Assembly: GCF_900009135.1 (NCBI RefSeq)
Contig: NZ_LT797709.1
Coordinates: forward strand, 91,360-155,359
Direction: 5' to 3'
Length of the DNA stretch: 64,000 nt
Source: Planktothrix sp. PCC 11201
GTDB lineage: Bacteria > Cyanobacteriota > Cyanobacteriia > Cyanobacteriales > Microcoleaceae
Part shown: positions 35,620 through 44,437 of the stretch, piece by piece
Position numbering within the stretch: the first letter of the stretch is position 1
How the letters are laid out: every line of letters begins with the position of its first letter
The notes under the pieces: generated by a model
Database searches by the model: none
Told to the model about the DNA's origin: nothing
Seen by the model: the letters and a program-made list of their open reading frames with translations, nothing else
Made by a program: the position numbers and the translations under genes

Positions 35620-37083
35620 ATGAACTTTTTTAATCAATTATTAGCAGCAATTGAGCAACAAAATAGCTTGCTTTATGTTGCCTTGGAACCCGATCCCGAT
35701 AGCCATATTTTTGAAACGGTCAATTGTGAGGGAATTGATGGTGATTCGGCGGATATTCTTGAACAGTGGCAGAATTGGCTAGGCTTTGTGATTCGAGAAA
35801 CTGCGGAATTTGTCTGTGCCTATAAACTTTCTTTAGGGTTTTATTTAAGTTTGGGAATCCCTGGATTGAAACTATTAGAAAAAATATTAAAAGTGATTCC
35901 GCCTAATATTCCTATTATTTTAGACGCGAAATATAGCGATTTGAATTCCAGTACCGCCTTTGCTCGTTTTGTGTTTGAAGACTTAAAGGTTGGCGCTTGT
36001 ACCTTAACTCCTTATGCTGGATTAGATCAAGTTGCACCTTTTTTAGTTTATCCTGATCAAGCGGTATTTATTTCCTGTGCCACGGCTAATCCTTCGGCTT
36101 CTATTATCCAAGAATATCCTCAATCTCAACAACCTTTATATTTGGAATTAGTTAAGGTCGCTCAAACTTGGGGAACTCCTGAACAATTGGGATTATTTGT
36201 GGGGATGGTACCGGATATGTTAGCCAAAATTCGTCAAGCCGCACCGGAACAATTTATCTTATTAGAAGGGGATGTAGCCGAAGAAAATGATTTAATGGAT
36301 GTAGACGATTTAACCCCAATTTTAGCTGCTGGATTAAGTTTAAATGGCGATCGCTTATTATTACCCATTCCTCCTAAATTATTAGAAAAAGAAACCATCG
36401 GAACTGGAATCAAACAGTTAAGAGAGCAAATTAATATAGAACGACAACAGGTAATCAGAGGAAATCCCACCTGCGATTTATGGTTGCCCGATGTTTGTTT
36501 TTTAAGACATCAACCCCATCGAGATTTGATTTTACAATTGTATGATATTGGCTGTATTATTTTTGGGGATCATGTTCAATCATCGGGAGAAACTTTCCCC
36601 TATTATATTGACCTGAGACGGATTATTTCCACACCCCAAATTTTTCATCAAATTGTCGGAGCCTATGGAGATATTTTAGAAACCCTAAGTTTTGATCGAA
36701 TTGCGGGTATCCCCTATGGTTCTTTACCAACCGCGACGGGGTTATCCTTAAGATTACAACGTCCGATGATCTTTCCGCGAAAAGAAGTGAAAGCCTATGG
36801 TGCGGGGCGATTAATTGAAGGACACTTTCAACCAGGGGAAACCATTGTGGTAGTGGATGATATTTTAATTACGGGCAATAGTGTGATTCAAGGAGCCGAA
36901 AAGCTAAAATCTGCGGGGTTAAACGTTCATGATATTGTGGTTTTAATTGATCATGAACGAGGAGTTAAAGAACGATTAAAGGATAACAATTATCAAGCCC
37001 ACGCGGTCTTAACCCTTTCAGAAATCGCAGAAACCTTGTATGAAGCGAACCGAATTACAGAGGAACAGTTTAACTTTTTTTAA
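35620..37083 (+). CDS. pyrFE: Bifunctional orotidine-5'-phosphate decarboxylase / orotate phosphoribosyltransferase
   Basis: A 487-residue fusion for the last two steps of UMP synthesis. The N-terminal half is a type 2 OMP decarboxylase with the D-x-K-x-x-D catalytic set in ILDAKYSDLNS and TLTPYAGLD. The C-terminal half is the phosphoribosyltransferase, with the PRPP loop VVVDDILITGNSV and PRKEVKAYGAGRLIEG. The order PyrF then PyrE is reversed relative to animal UMP synthase and is common in cyanobacteria. A clean ATG follows an A/T-rich leader. Confidence 0.94.
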   Translation: MNFFNQLLAAIEQQNSLLYVALEPDPDSHIFETVNCEGIDGDSADILEQWQNWLGFVIRETAEFVCAYKLSLGFYLSLGIPGLKLLEKILKVIPPNIPIILDAKYSDLNSSTAFARFVFEDLKVGACTLTPYAGLDQVAPFLVYPDQAVFISCATANPSASIIQEYPQSQQPLYLELVKVAQTWGTPEQLGLFVGMVPDMLAKIRQAAPEQFILLEGDVAEENDLMDVDDLTPILAAGLSLNGDRLLLPIPPKLLEKETIGTGIKQLREQINIERQQVIRGNPTCDLWLPDVCFLRHQPHRDLILQLYDIGCIIFGDHVQSSGETFPYYIDLRRIISTPQIFHQIVGAYGDILETLSFDRIAGIPYGSLPTATGLSLRLQRPMIFPRKEVKAYGAGRLIEGHFQPGETIVVVDDILITGNSVIQGAEKLKSAGLNVHDIVVLIDHERGVKERLKDNNYQAHAVLTLSEIAETLYEANRITEEQFNFF

Positions 37084-37085
37084 AG

Positions 37086-37180
37086 GGAAGTAGGAATTAC
37101 GAAGTAGGAATTACGAATTACGAAAGGGTAATGGGGAATGGGTAATACTTCGACTTCGCTCAGTAACAGGGTAATGGGGG
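37086..37180. repeat. Short direct repeats (GTAGGAATTACGAA, GGGTAATGGGG)
   Basis: Two GTAGGAATTACGAA units and three GGGTAATGGGG-like units fill the gap after pyrFE. A CGACTTCGCTCAGT stretch lies between them. They are the same slippage-prone class as the arrays at 1042 and 23053. Confidence 0.6.
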
Positions 37181-37252
37181 AATATAAGAAATAATATTAC
37201 TAGATAGTCCTCTTTTTTTTAGTGTTTAGTGGGGATAGGCTTGAGGATTAAT

Positions 37253-37639
37253 TTACTGGAGTTGTAGAACTTGGCCAACAACTTCCGATAACTTTTGAGC
37301 GTCAAAGGGCTTGGTAAGATATTCACTCGCCCCGGCTAGACGGCCTTGAACCTTATCAAAAGCACCGTCCCTTGCTGTTAACATAATAATGGGCAAATTC
37401 TGAAACTGAGGAATGCTGCGAACGGTGCGACAAAGTTCTAGGCCATCAATTCCCGGCATGGCTACATCCAAAAGTAAAACCGAAACGGCTTCATGGTAAA
37501 TGGTGGATAAAGCATCCACAGCATTATCAGCAACAAGGACACGATATTCCTTCCCTAATGCCTGTTGGACGAGTCCTTGCATAACTCTACTATCGTCAAC
37601 GGCTAAAATAGTGGGTATAGAACTTTGAGATACTGGCAT
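37253..37639 (-). CDS. Single-domain response regulator (CheY-like)
   Basis: A 128-residue receiver domain without an output domain. The acidic pair is in ILAVDDSRVM (Asp15, Asp16), the phospho-acceptor is Asp58 (VLLLDVAMPG), the Thr is in IIMLTARDG and the Lys in YLTKPFD. It should pass a phosphate signal by protein binding, as CheY or PilH/PatA-like proteins do. It may serve the LOV kinase 0.7 kb away, which faces the other way, but that is a guess. Confidence 0.92.
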   Translation of the reverse strand: MPVSQSSIPTILAVDDSRVMQGLVQQALGKEYRVLVADNAVDALSTIYHEAVSVLLLDVAMPGIDGLELCRTVRSIPQFQNLPIIMLTARDGAFDKVQGRLAGASEYLTKPFDAQKLSEVVGQVLQLQ

Positions 37640-38310
37640 AGTAATTCATGTTCGGTGAGTCGAGATGCCCTGCTCATCAGTAATCAAACCTATAAAAAAT
37701 AGCCTTGATGACTGGATCTGAGTCCGACTATCTATTATTTTCATTATAGATGAAAAGTATTCGTTCGTTTTAATATAAACAATTCTATACTTTTAAGCCG
37801 GATAATCATGAAGAAATTTGATCAAATCTGTTTTCGGTGTTTTTGATTGATCTAACCTCGAAAACAATGGCTATTTTTGAATAGTACAAATAATTAAAAA
37901 GTAAAAATACCAAACTACAATTCCTAGACCCCCTGGTTGTCGTCGGTTTCGCTAATACGGAAAAAGCACAAAAAACCCTTTTTGGATGCCTTGCCAGAGT
38001 GGTTTGTGTCCGTAAAGATTTTTTGCATCAGCCGATATCACCAGTAGAAGTGGCTGCAACCTTTGTTAAGATTAAAGTAGATTAAAAAGGTTGTGTGAGA
38101 TCAGGACGTTTGGACAAACAATGTCATACAGCTAGGGCGAGTCAAACAAAAGTCAGATGTCGGGTAACAGTTGAGGTGTTGAGGTGTTAAGGTGTTGAGG
38201 TGTTAGCGACTAACCCTTGACCCCTCAGTGAATACGAACATCTCATCCCAAAAAGCGAAATACCCGGTTGCTGATATCTAGCCACTCCCTTTGTATGGTG
38301 ATTACCGATA
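37640..38310. other. 671-bp intergenic region with a GAGGTGTT tandem repeat
   Basis: A stretch without a supported gene between the response regulator and the LOV kinase, which are divergent. At 38171-38204 the octamer GAGGTGTT is repeated four times with small changes. An open stretch on the plus strand around 37890-38085 has no start codon and no recognisable product. Promoters for both flanking genes must lie here. Confidence 0.5.
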
Positions 38311-41300
38311 ATGAACGCAAGATTTTTAGGTCAAACCATGTTCAGCCCAGAGGGCAATAATCTTTCTCAGGTCATCCACAGGTTTGCTGAAATTCCCTTT
38401 GATGATTTGACTCACCTAGCGTCCCATCTAGCCCAGACGCCCATTGCTTTAATTACCTTTATGGATACCAGCCATCAGTGGTTGAAATCTCAGGTGGGTT
38501 TAACGGGAAAAATACACTCTTATTTGAATTTCTGCGAGTTTATTATTGAATTGCACTGCCAACTAGAATCGCTGACGGAGGATCAAGACGATCTCGATCA
38601 GTCCTTAACCCTGAACCCTCCTAAATCTACCTTAAAACTATCTCCAGAACCGATTATTATTCCCGATACCTGGAATGATCACCGGCTTTCTAACCAACCC
38701 TTAGTTAAACGAGAGCCTGGGATTCGGTTTTATTTGGGTCTTCCCTTGATCACCACCGATAACTTAATGGTAGGGATGCTGTCGATCATGGATTATCAGC
38801 CCCGGGAGCTACCACCAGAAACCATTAAGGCTTTACAATCCCTCAACCATCAAATTATTAGCCAAATTAACTTACACCGCCAACTGATTCACTCCCAAAC
38901 CAAACTCAGTCAACTCGAAGATATTATTAATGAACGCAAGCAAGTTTGGGAAGTCGTTCGCCAAGAAAGGGACTTTGTTTGTGCGGTTCTCGACACCGTA
39001 AGTGCTTTGGTGATTGTCCTTGATCCCGAGGGTCGAATTATTCGGTTTAATCGAACCTGTGAACAACTGACGGGATATTCCGCCGAGGAAGTCGAAGGAA
39101 AAACCTTTGATGAGTTGGGGGTTAACCTATTGCCCTTAGATTCTAGTAGCCAACCAGCCCCTAGATCGTCGATAATGATTGAGTTTGATGAATCTCCCAA
39201 ATCGATGGAAACTCAACATTCCCTTCCGCCGATCCCGAATCATACAAGTTTAAATGCTTGGGAAACGGAATGGATTCAGCCTAATGGCCGACGCCATTGG
39301 ATTGCTTGGTCAAATACGGCTTTGTTTCAGGCGAATGGCTTGATCAAATATGTGATTGCGACGGGAATTGATATTACCGAACGCAGACAGTCCGAAGTGC
39401 GGATGGAATTGCTGGAAAGGGCAATTAAGGCCAGTCCTAGCGGAATTGTGATTAGCGATTTTACCGCCACCGATTGTCCGATTATCTACTGTAATCCCGC
39501 CTTTGAACGATTAACCGGCTATTCTCAGGAGGAAGTTTTAGGGCGCAATTGTCGGATGCTTCAGGGTGAGGATACTGATCCAAAAGAATTAGCCCACCTC
39601 AAGGATGCGATTACCCAACATCGGGAATGTAGCGTTACCTTAAAAAATTATCGCAAAGATGGCAATTACTTCTGGAATGAACTGTCAATTTCTCCGGTGC
39701 GCGATCGAGAAGGACGTTTAACTCATTTTATCGGAATTCAAACCGATATTACCCAACGCAAACAGTCTGAGGATGCTTTGCGCGAAAGCGAGGCTCGTTA
39801 TCGGCTTTTGGCTGATCATGCGACGGATTTGATTTCTCGACATAGCAACGATGGCACATATTTATATGCTTCTCCGGCTAGTCAGCAATTATTAGGATAT
39901 GCACCGGAAGAATTGATCGGGAAATCGGTCTATGACTTGATTCATCCCGAGGATTTGGCCGGGACTCAAGAAAAATATTCGCTATTGAGAAATTGTCAAG
40001 ATATTTATACTGTCAGTTACCGAATTCGATGTTGTAATGGTGACTATATTTGGTTTGAAAGTACCTGTCATGGGTTGAGAAATCAGAACTCACAAGACAT
40101 TGATGAAATTATTGCGGTTTCACGGAATATTACGGAACGAAAAGAAGCTGAAACCTTGTTGTTAGAGCGATCACGGCTTTCTCAATTGGAAGCAGAAGTG
40201 GGAACAGCCCTAGGACACGGGGGGTCAATTGCCACGATTCTCAGCCATTGTATACAGGCGATCGCCGATTATCCTGATGTGGCCGGGGTGGGAATCTGGA
40301 CATTAAATCTGAATAGCAATCAATTAGAACTCCAAGCCAATGCCGGGTTAGCCGTTCATGAAGATAATATTACCGAAACCGATGTTTTAACCAGTTCCAT
40401 TCCCTACCCCCTACCCCTAATGAAAAATCGGACGTTTGATTTTCCCTTGGTGGTGGAAGGTCGTCTGGTGGGGTTAATGGCAATTTGTAGCCACTCCACT
40501 CTCAATGACGAAGCCCGGGGGGTTTTGGGATGGGTAGCCAATGCTTTAGCCGTGGGTATTGATCGGGTGAAGGCGCGGGAAGAACTCCAAAGTCGCCGGG
40601 AAGGGTTATTATTTCGGTTGGCGAGTCAGATTCGGGATTCCTTAGATATTGATACCATTCTTGGAACTGCTGTGAGTGAAATTCGGGCTTTATTGCAGGT
40701 GGATCAATGTCATTTCCTCTGGTATATGCACATTCAACCCAATCAACAACCCAGTTTTACTGTCACCCACGAATCTCTAAATCCCAATTTATCCAATGGT
40801 TTGCAGGACTATCCCCCGGAACAAATCCCTCTGTTAGCCGAAAAAATTCGGATGGCTCAGACGATTAAAATTGATAATATTCACACCACAACGGTTTTAG
40901 ATGAATCTACCAGAAGGTTTTTACAGGAGGCGGGTATTTTTTCCCTGTTGTTATTACCTTTGGAAACGCGCTCGGGTCAACGGGGAGCGGTAGTCTGTAA
41001 TCATTATGGAGGATATCGACCTTGGCGGGACAGTGAGGTGGAACTTTTACGCGCGGTGGTGGATCAGTTAGCGATCGCTATTGACCAGGCAGAATTATAT
41101 GCCCAAACCCGGGCCGCCGCCCTGGCTGCCCAAACCCAAGCCTTTCATCTGAGTGAAGCCCTACAGGATTTAAAACAAAAGGAATCCCAATTAATTCAAA
41201 GTGAAAAAATGTCGAGTTTAGGACAAATGGTGGCGGGAGTTGCCCATGAAATTAATAATCCGGTTAATTTTATTTATGGGAATCTCACCTATGCCAAGGA

Positions 41301-42036
41301 ATATACTCAAGATATTTTAGAATTGCTGGAATTGTATCAGGAAATTTATCCGATTCCGACTCCTGCTATTCAAGCTAAAGGCGAAGAAATTGAATTAGAA
41401 TTTTTAGTCGAAGATTTACCGAAAATTCTATCTTCGATGGAAATGGGAGCCGATCGGATTCGTCAAATTGTCGTATCTTTGAGAAGTTTCTCACGGTTAG
41501 ATGAAGCCGAAATGAAGCCCGTCAATATTCATGATGGTATTGATAGTACATTATTAATCTTACAAAATCGTTTAAAACCTAAAGGGGCATCCGGTGGAAT
41601 TGAGTTAATCAAGGAATATGGCAAGTTACCCAAGGTTGAATGTTATGCCGGACAGTTAAATCAAGTGTTTATGAATCTGATTGGCAATGCAATTGATGCC
41701 TTAGATAATCGACCCGAACCTCGAATTATTAAAATCACTACGGAGGTCATTCATCCGAATTTGACAGAACTCAAGGGGAAATTACCTCCTTTAGAACAGG
41801 TTAGAATTACAATTCGAGATAACGGCCCGGGAATTGAAGATAAGGTAAAAAATAGGCTTTTTGACCCATTTTTTACTACAAAACCGGTGGGCAAAGGAAC
41901 GGGTTTAGGCTTATCGATTAGTTATAAAATTGTGGTAGAACAACATCGAGGGGAAATTCTCTGTTACCGAGATCAAGATAATTTTACGGCATTTGAAGTT
42001 TCTATTCCCATATTCCAAAAAGAACGGAATCAGTAA
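38311..42036 (+). CDS. Multi-sensor histidine kinase with a LOV domain
   Basis: A 1241-residue soluble kinase. In order: GAF-like N-terminus (about 10-200), PAS (225-365), a LOV-type PAS (365-482), PAS (490-610), two GAF domains (about 620-760 and 770-945), a HisKA-like segment with VAGVAHEINNP (His979) and HATPase (GTGLGLSI). The LOV part keeps the photoactive Cys414 in GRNCRMLQ, the flavin Asn residues (LKNYRKDGNYFWN) and Gln477 in FIGIQTDIT, which is the full set for FMN photochemistry. The last GAF has a phytochrome-like end (NHYGGYRPW) but no CH bilin motif. No receiver is attached, so its partner is separate. Confidence 0.87.
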   Translation: MNARFLGQTMFSPEGNNLSQVIHRFAEIPFDDLTHLASHLAQTPIALITFMDTSHQWLKSQVGLTGKIHSYLNFCEFIIELHCQLESLTEDQDDLDQSLTLNPPKSTLKLSPEPIIIPDTWNDHRLSNQPLVKREPGIRFYLGLPLITTDNLMVGMLSIMDYQPRELPPETIKALQSLNHQIISQINLHRQLIHSQTKLSQLEDIINERKQVWEVVRQERDFVCAVLDTVSALVIVLDPEGRIIRFNRTCEQLTGYSAEEVEGKTFDELGVNLLPLDSSSQPAPRSSIMIEFDESPKSMETQHSLPPIPNHTSLNAWETEWIQPNGRRHWIAWSNTALFQANGLIKYVIATGIDITERRQSEVRMELLERAIKASPSGIVISDFTATDCPIIYCNPAFERLTGYSQEEVLGRNCRMLQGEDTDPKELAHLKDAITQHRECSVTLKNYRKDGNYFWNELSISPVRDREGRLTHFIGIQTDITQRKQSEDALRESEARYRLLADHATDLISRHSNDGTYLYASPASQQLLGYAPEELIGKSVYDLIHPEDLAGTQEKYSLLRNCQDIYTVSYRIRCCNGDYIWFESTCHGLRNQNSQDIDEIIAVSRNITERKEAETLLLERSRLSQLEAEVGTALGHGGSIATILSHCIQAIADYPDVAGVGIWTLNLNSNQLELQANAGLAVHEDNITETDVLTSSIPYPLPLMKNRTFDFPLVVEGRLVGLMAICSHSTLNDEARGVLGWVANALAVGIDRVKAREELQSRREGLLFRLASQIRDSLDIDTILGTAVSEIRALLQVDQCHFLWYMHIQPNQQPSFTVTHESLNPNLSNGLQDYPPEQIPLLAEKIRMAQTIKIDNIHTTTVLDESTRRFLQEAGIFSLLLLPLETRSGQRGAVVCNHYGGYRPWRDSEVELLRAVVDQLAIAIDQAELYAQTRAAALAAQTQAFHLSEALQDLKQKESQLIQSEKMSSLGQMVAGVAHEINNPVNFIYGNLTYAKEYTQDILELLELYQEIYPIPTPAIQAKGEEIELEFLVEDLPKILSSMEMGADRIRQIVVSLRSFSRLDEAEMKPVNIHDGIDSTLLILQNRLKPKGASGGIELIKEYGKLPKVECYAGQLNQVFMNLIGNAIDALDNRPEPRIIKITTEVIHPNLTELKGKLPPLEQVRITIRDNGPGIEDKVKNRLFDPFFTTKPVGKGTGLGLSISYKIVVEQHRGEILCYRDQDNFTAFEVSIPIFQKERNQ

Positions 42037-42330
42037 TCACTCCTATTTGCGATCGCTTTTTCTCGGTAGTTGGTCAAGAGTTAAGTTAAAGGTGAATATA
42101 ATTCTACAATTATTGGCCTGATATTCAGAGTTCAATCCTTGATAGGGACTGGACTGGTATTTGATTAATAGCCGTTTGGATCACTTTGCTTGTTTTTGGG
42201 TATAGTAGTATCGTATCAAAATAAGCAACCTATAGTTTATAGATTATAAACCCATATTTTGGGATTGATAATGCTTAACAGCTTATCTTGAGAGAACTGC
42301 GTTAGATTTCGATCAAATAGGAGTGATTTT

Positions 42331-43815
42331 ATGGTTTTCGGCAATTTAGCGGTTATGTTAATTATTGGGGTCGTGGTTGGTGTAGGACTGGCCTACTGGT
42401 GGTTTGACCAACAGATCTCCAATCATAAAAATAGTACAGAAGAAAACAATCGTCGGCAACGAGAGGAACAGGAAAAATCACATCAGATTCGGATTCAACA
42501 AGCTGTTCAAGAGTCAGAACAGAAACATCAAAATCAACTTCAGCAAGCAATACAAACGTTAGAAAATCAATATCAAGCTCAAATCGAACGGATAAGTGTG
42601 CAGTTACAGGAGAAAGAGACTCAGGTTGCACAACTGAATCAATCGCTTTTTGAATCTGAAACTCAGGTTGCAAAAATTACAGAACAATTACAAGCCAGTG
42701 AAGCTCAAGTTGAAGAACTAGATCAATTTTTGACTGAGCATCGAACAGTTTTGGAACAAGTTACTGCTGAATTGGAAACAAGTCAAGCACAGGTTCGGGA
42801 ACTGAGTCAATTTTCTGCCGATGAAGGAGTTGAATCGGAAATTTTACCAGAAGCAGTAACTCCAGCAACAGAACTAATCCTTACTTTGCCAGAAACATCT
42901 TTTGTTAAAGATGAAGTTTTAGAAACAGAACCGGAAGTTTTAGAATCTTCTCCTGTTGAAGAAGTTGTTACAGAATCTCCAGTTTTAGAGTCTCCTACTG
43001 TTGAAGAAGTTGTTACAGAATCTCCAGTTTTAGAGTCTCCTACTGTTGAGGAAGTTGTTACAGAACCTGCGGTTTCAGAGTCTCCTACCGTTGAGGAAGT
43101 TGTTACAGAACCTGCGGTTTCAGAGTCTCCTACCGTTGAGGAAATTGTTACAGAACCTGTGGTTTCAGAGTCTCCTGCTGTTGGGGGAATTGTTACAGAA
43201 TCTCCGGTTTCAGAGTCTCCTGCTGTTGGGGGAATTGTTACAGAATCTCCGGTTTCAGAGTCTCCTGCTGTTGGGGAAATTGTTACAGAATCTCCGGTTT
43301 TAGAGTCTCCTACTATTGAGGAAGTTGTTACAGAAACCGCTACTATTCAAACAGAAAAAACAACATTACCTTCAACAAAACTCTCATCAGAGGAAGAATT
43401 AATTCAGCAAATTTCAGCAATTGGAGCATCGGGAAACTTTGCATCTATTAACACATTAACCGGATATTTACAACATCCTAACCCTCAAGTTCGTTATGCT
43501 ATTGCTTCAACATTAGGAAAACTCACTGCTTCTGGTCGATTGAGTCGGGAAGTGCAACAAAGCATCCCCATTTTAACTCGATTGAGTCAAGATCTTGATC
43601 CGAGTGTTCGTCAAGAAGCGATTATTGCTTTAGGAAAGATACCCTCTCATCAAGTCATTCCGATCTTACAAAAAGCATTGCGAGATCCTCAAACTAACGT
43701 CGTACAAGCCGCTAGTTTAGCATTAAACAAATTCAAAGTTTATCGCGTCCGTCCTAAATCTCAACCGAAATCTCTAATGTTGAGAAAACCGAACATATAT
43801 AGCAATCCTAAATAG
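42331..43815 (+). CDS. Membrane-anchored coiled-coil protein with HEAT repeats
   Basis: A 494-residue protein. An N-terminal membrane helix (LAVMLIIGVVVGVGLAYWWF) is followed by a long coiled coil (residues 30-170, Glu/Gln-rich), a low-complexity segment of 15-residue repeats (about 209-335) and a C-terminal HEAT-like part (about 355-475: NPQVRYAIASTLGKL, DPSVRQEAIIALGKI, TNVVQAASLALNKF). HEAT ends usually bind other proteins. AGGAGTGATTTT lies before the ATG. It stands alone. Its function is not known; the layout suggests a scaffold. Confidence 0.75.
   Translation: MVFGNLAVMLIIGVVVGVGLAYWWFDQQISNHKNSTEENNRRQREEQEKSHQIRIQQAVQESEQKHQNQLQQAIQTLENQYQAQIERISVQLQEKETQVAQLNQSLFESETQVAKITEQLQASEAQVEELDQFLTEHRTVLEQVTAELETSQAQVRELSQFSADEGVESEILPEAVTPATELILTLPETSFVKDEVLETEPEVLESSPVEEVVTESPVLESPTVEEVVTESPVLESPTVEEVVTEPAVSESPTVEEVVTEPAVSESPTVEEIVTEPVVSESPAVGGIVTESPVSESPAVGGIVTESPVSESPAVGEIVTESPVLESPTIEEVVTETATIQTEKTTLPSTKLSSEEELIQQISAIGASGNFASINTLTGYLQHPNPQVRYAIASTLGKLTASGRLSREVQQSIPILTRLSQDLDPSVRQEAIIALGKIPSHQVIPILQKALRDPQTNVVQAASLALNKFKVYRVRPKSQPKSLMLRKPNIYSNPK
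42955..43335 (+). repeat. In-frame 45-bp tandem repeat (15 residues, about eight copies)
   Basis: Eight units of 45 bp encode VEEVVTESPVLESPT and variants (VEEVVTEPAVSESPT, VGGIVTESPVSESPA), with a ninth partial unit. Some neighbouring units are identical at the DNA level, so copy number is likely to vary among strains. Confidence 0.92.
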
Positions 43816-43967
43816 ATTGCAGTATTTTATTATAGAGGTTTGATATCCCAGTCAAACCCCTATAGTTTTGTTTTGTTTGGTGATAAACTTATAGTTTCCC
43901 TAGCGATGGGGAATAAAACATAAAGTTGTGATTTTTGTTAACAGTCAACTGATTTTTGGAAACAACA

Positions 43968-44330
43968 ATGAAATTTCAAACATCCTTATTAGCGATCGCT
44001 TGTCTTGTTGGTGCAGTAAGTATTTCTTTACCTGTTCAAGCTAATTCCTTAGAGAGTACCTCCATGCAGATTGCTCAGTCTCGCACACCGGAAAAGACCT
44101 ATATGACTCCCCAAAGAAATACTAACGAAATTGCTGTTCAAATTCAGGATGGAGAGTTTTTCTTTGCGGGAATGTTAAAGCGGACTTCGGGCAATAAATT
44201 CATGGCTCAAGATAAACGAGTTCGTGTGATGTACGATAAAGATACAAGTCGAGTCGTTGTGATCAATGTCGTTACAGGAACAGAATTTTATAACTATATC
44301 TTTTCTACTGCCAATGAGGGATCACTGTAA
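43968..44330 (+). CDS. Small secreted protein, hypothetical
   Basis: A 120-residue protein from ATG 43968 (an in-frame TTG at 43956 is less likely). It has a Sec signal peptide, MKFQTSLLAIACLVGAVSIS, with cleavage after PVQA. The mature domain (ERTPEKTYMTP-like start, FFFAGMLKRTSGNKFMAQDK, VRVMYDKDTSRVVVINVVTG) is not in any family I know. The mature part begins soon after the signal, with no lipobox. It stands between the HEAT gene and the WD40 gene. Confidence 0.6.
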   Translation: MKFQTSLLAIACLVGAVSISLPVQANSLESTSMQIAQSRTPEKTYMTPQRNTNEIAVQIQDGEFFFAGMLKRTSGNKFMAQDKRVRVMYDKDTSRVVVINVVTGTEFYNYIFSTANEGSL

Positions 44331-44437
44331 AAATTTTGTTATTTGATATTATAAATTATGATTAGCTAAAGAGGTTTCTAATTCTAACATAGTTTAGGCT
44401 TAATTTTGAGCTTTGCTCGGTGTTTTCTCCGCTAGTT

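Noticed and set aside
37890..38085. Plus-strand open stretch of about 64 codons (reads through VVVGFANTEKAQKTLFG)
   Set aside because: It has no ATG, GTG or TTG at a sensible place and matches no family I recognise; it may be a remnant, but I cannot support it.
40560..41130. Bilin-binding GAF (cyanobacteriochrome) in the LOV kinase
   Set aside because: The domain has a phytochrome-like end (GGYRPW) but lacks the Cys-His chromophore motif; the position reads STRRFLQEAG instead.
43046..43303. Frame of 85 codons made of LLQNLRFQSLL repeats
   Set aside because: An out-of-frame reading of the 45-bp coding repeat in the HEAT protein gene.
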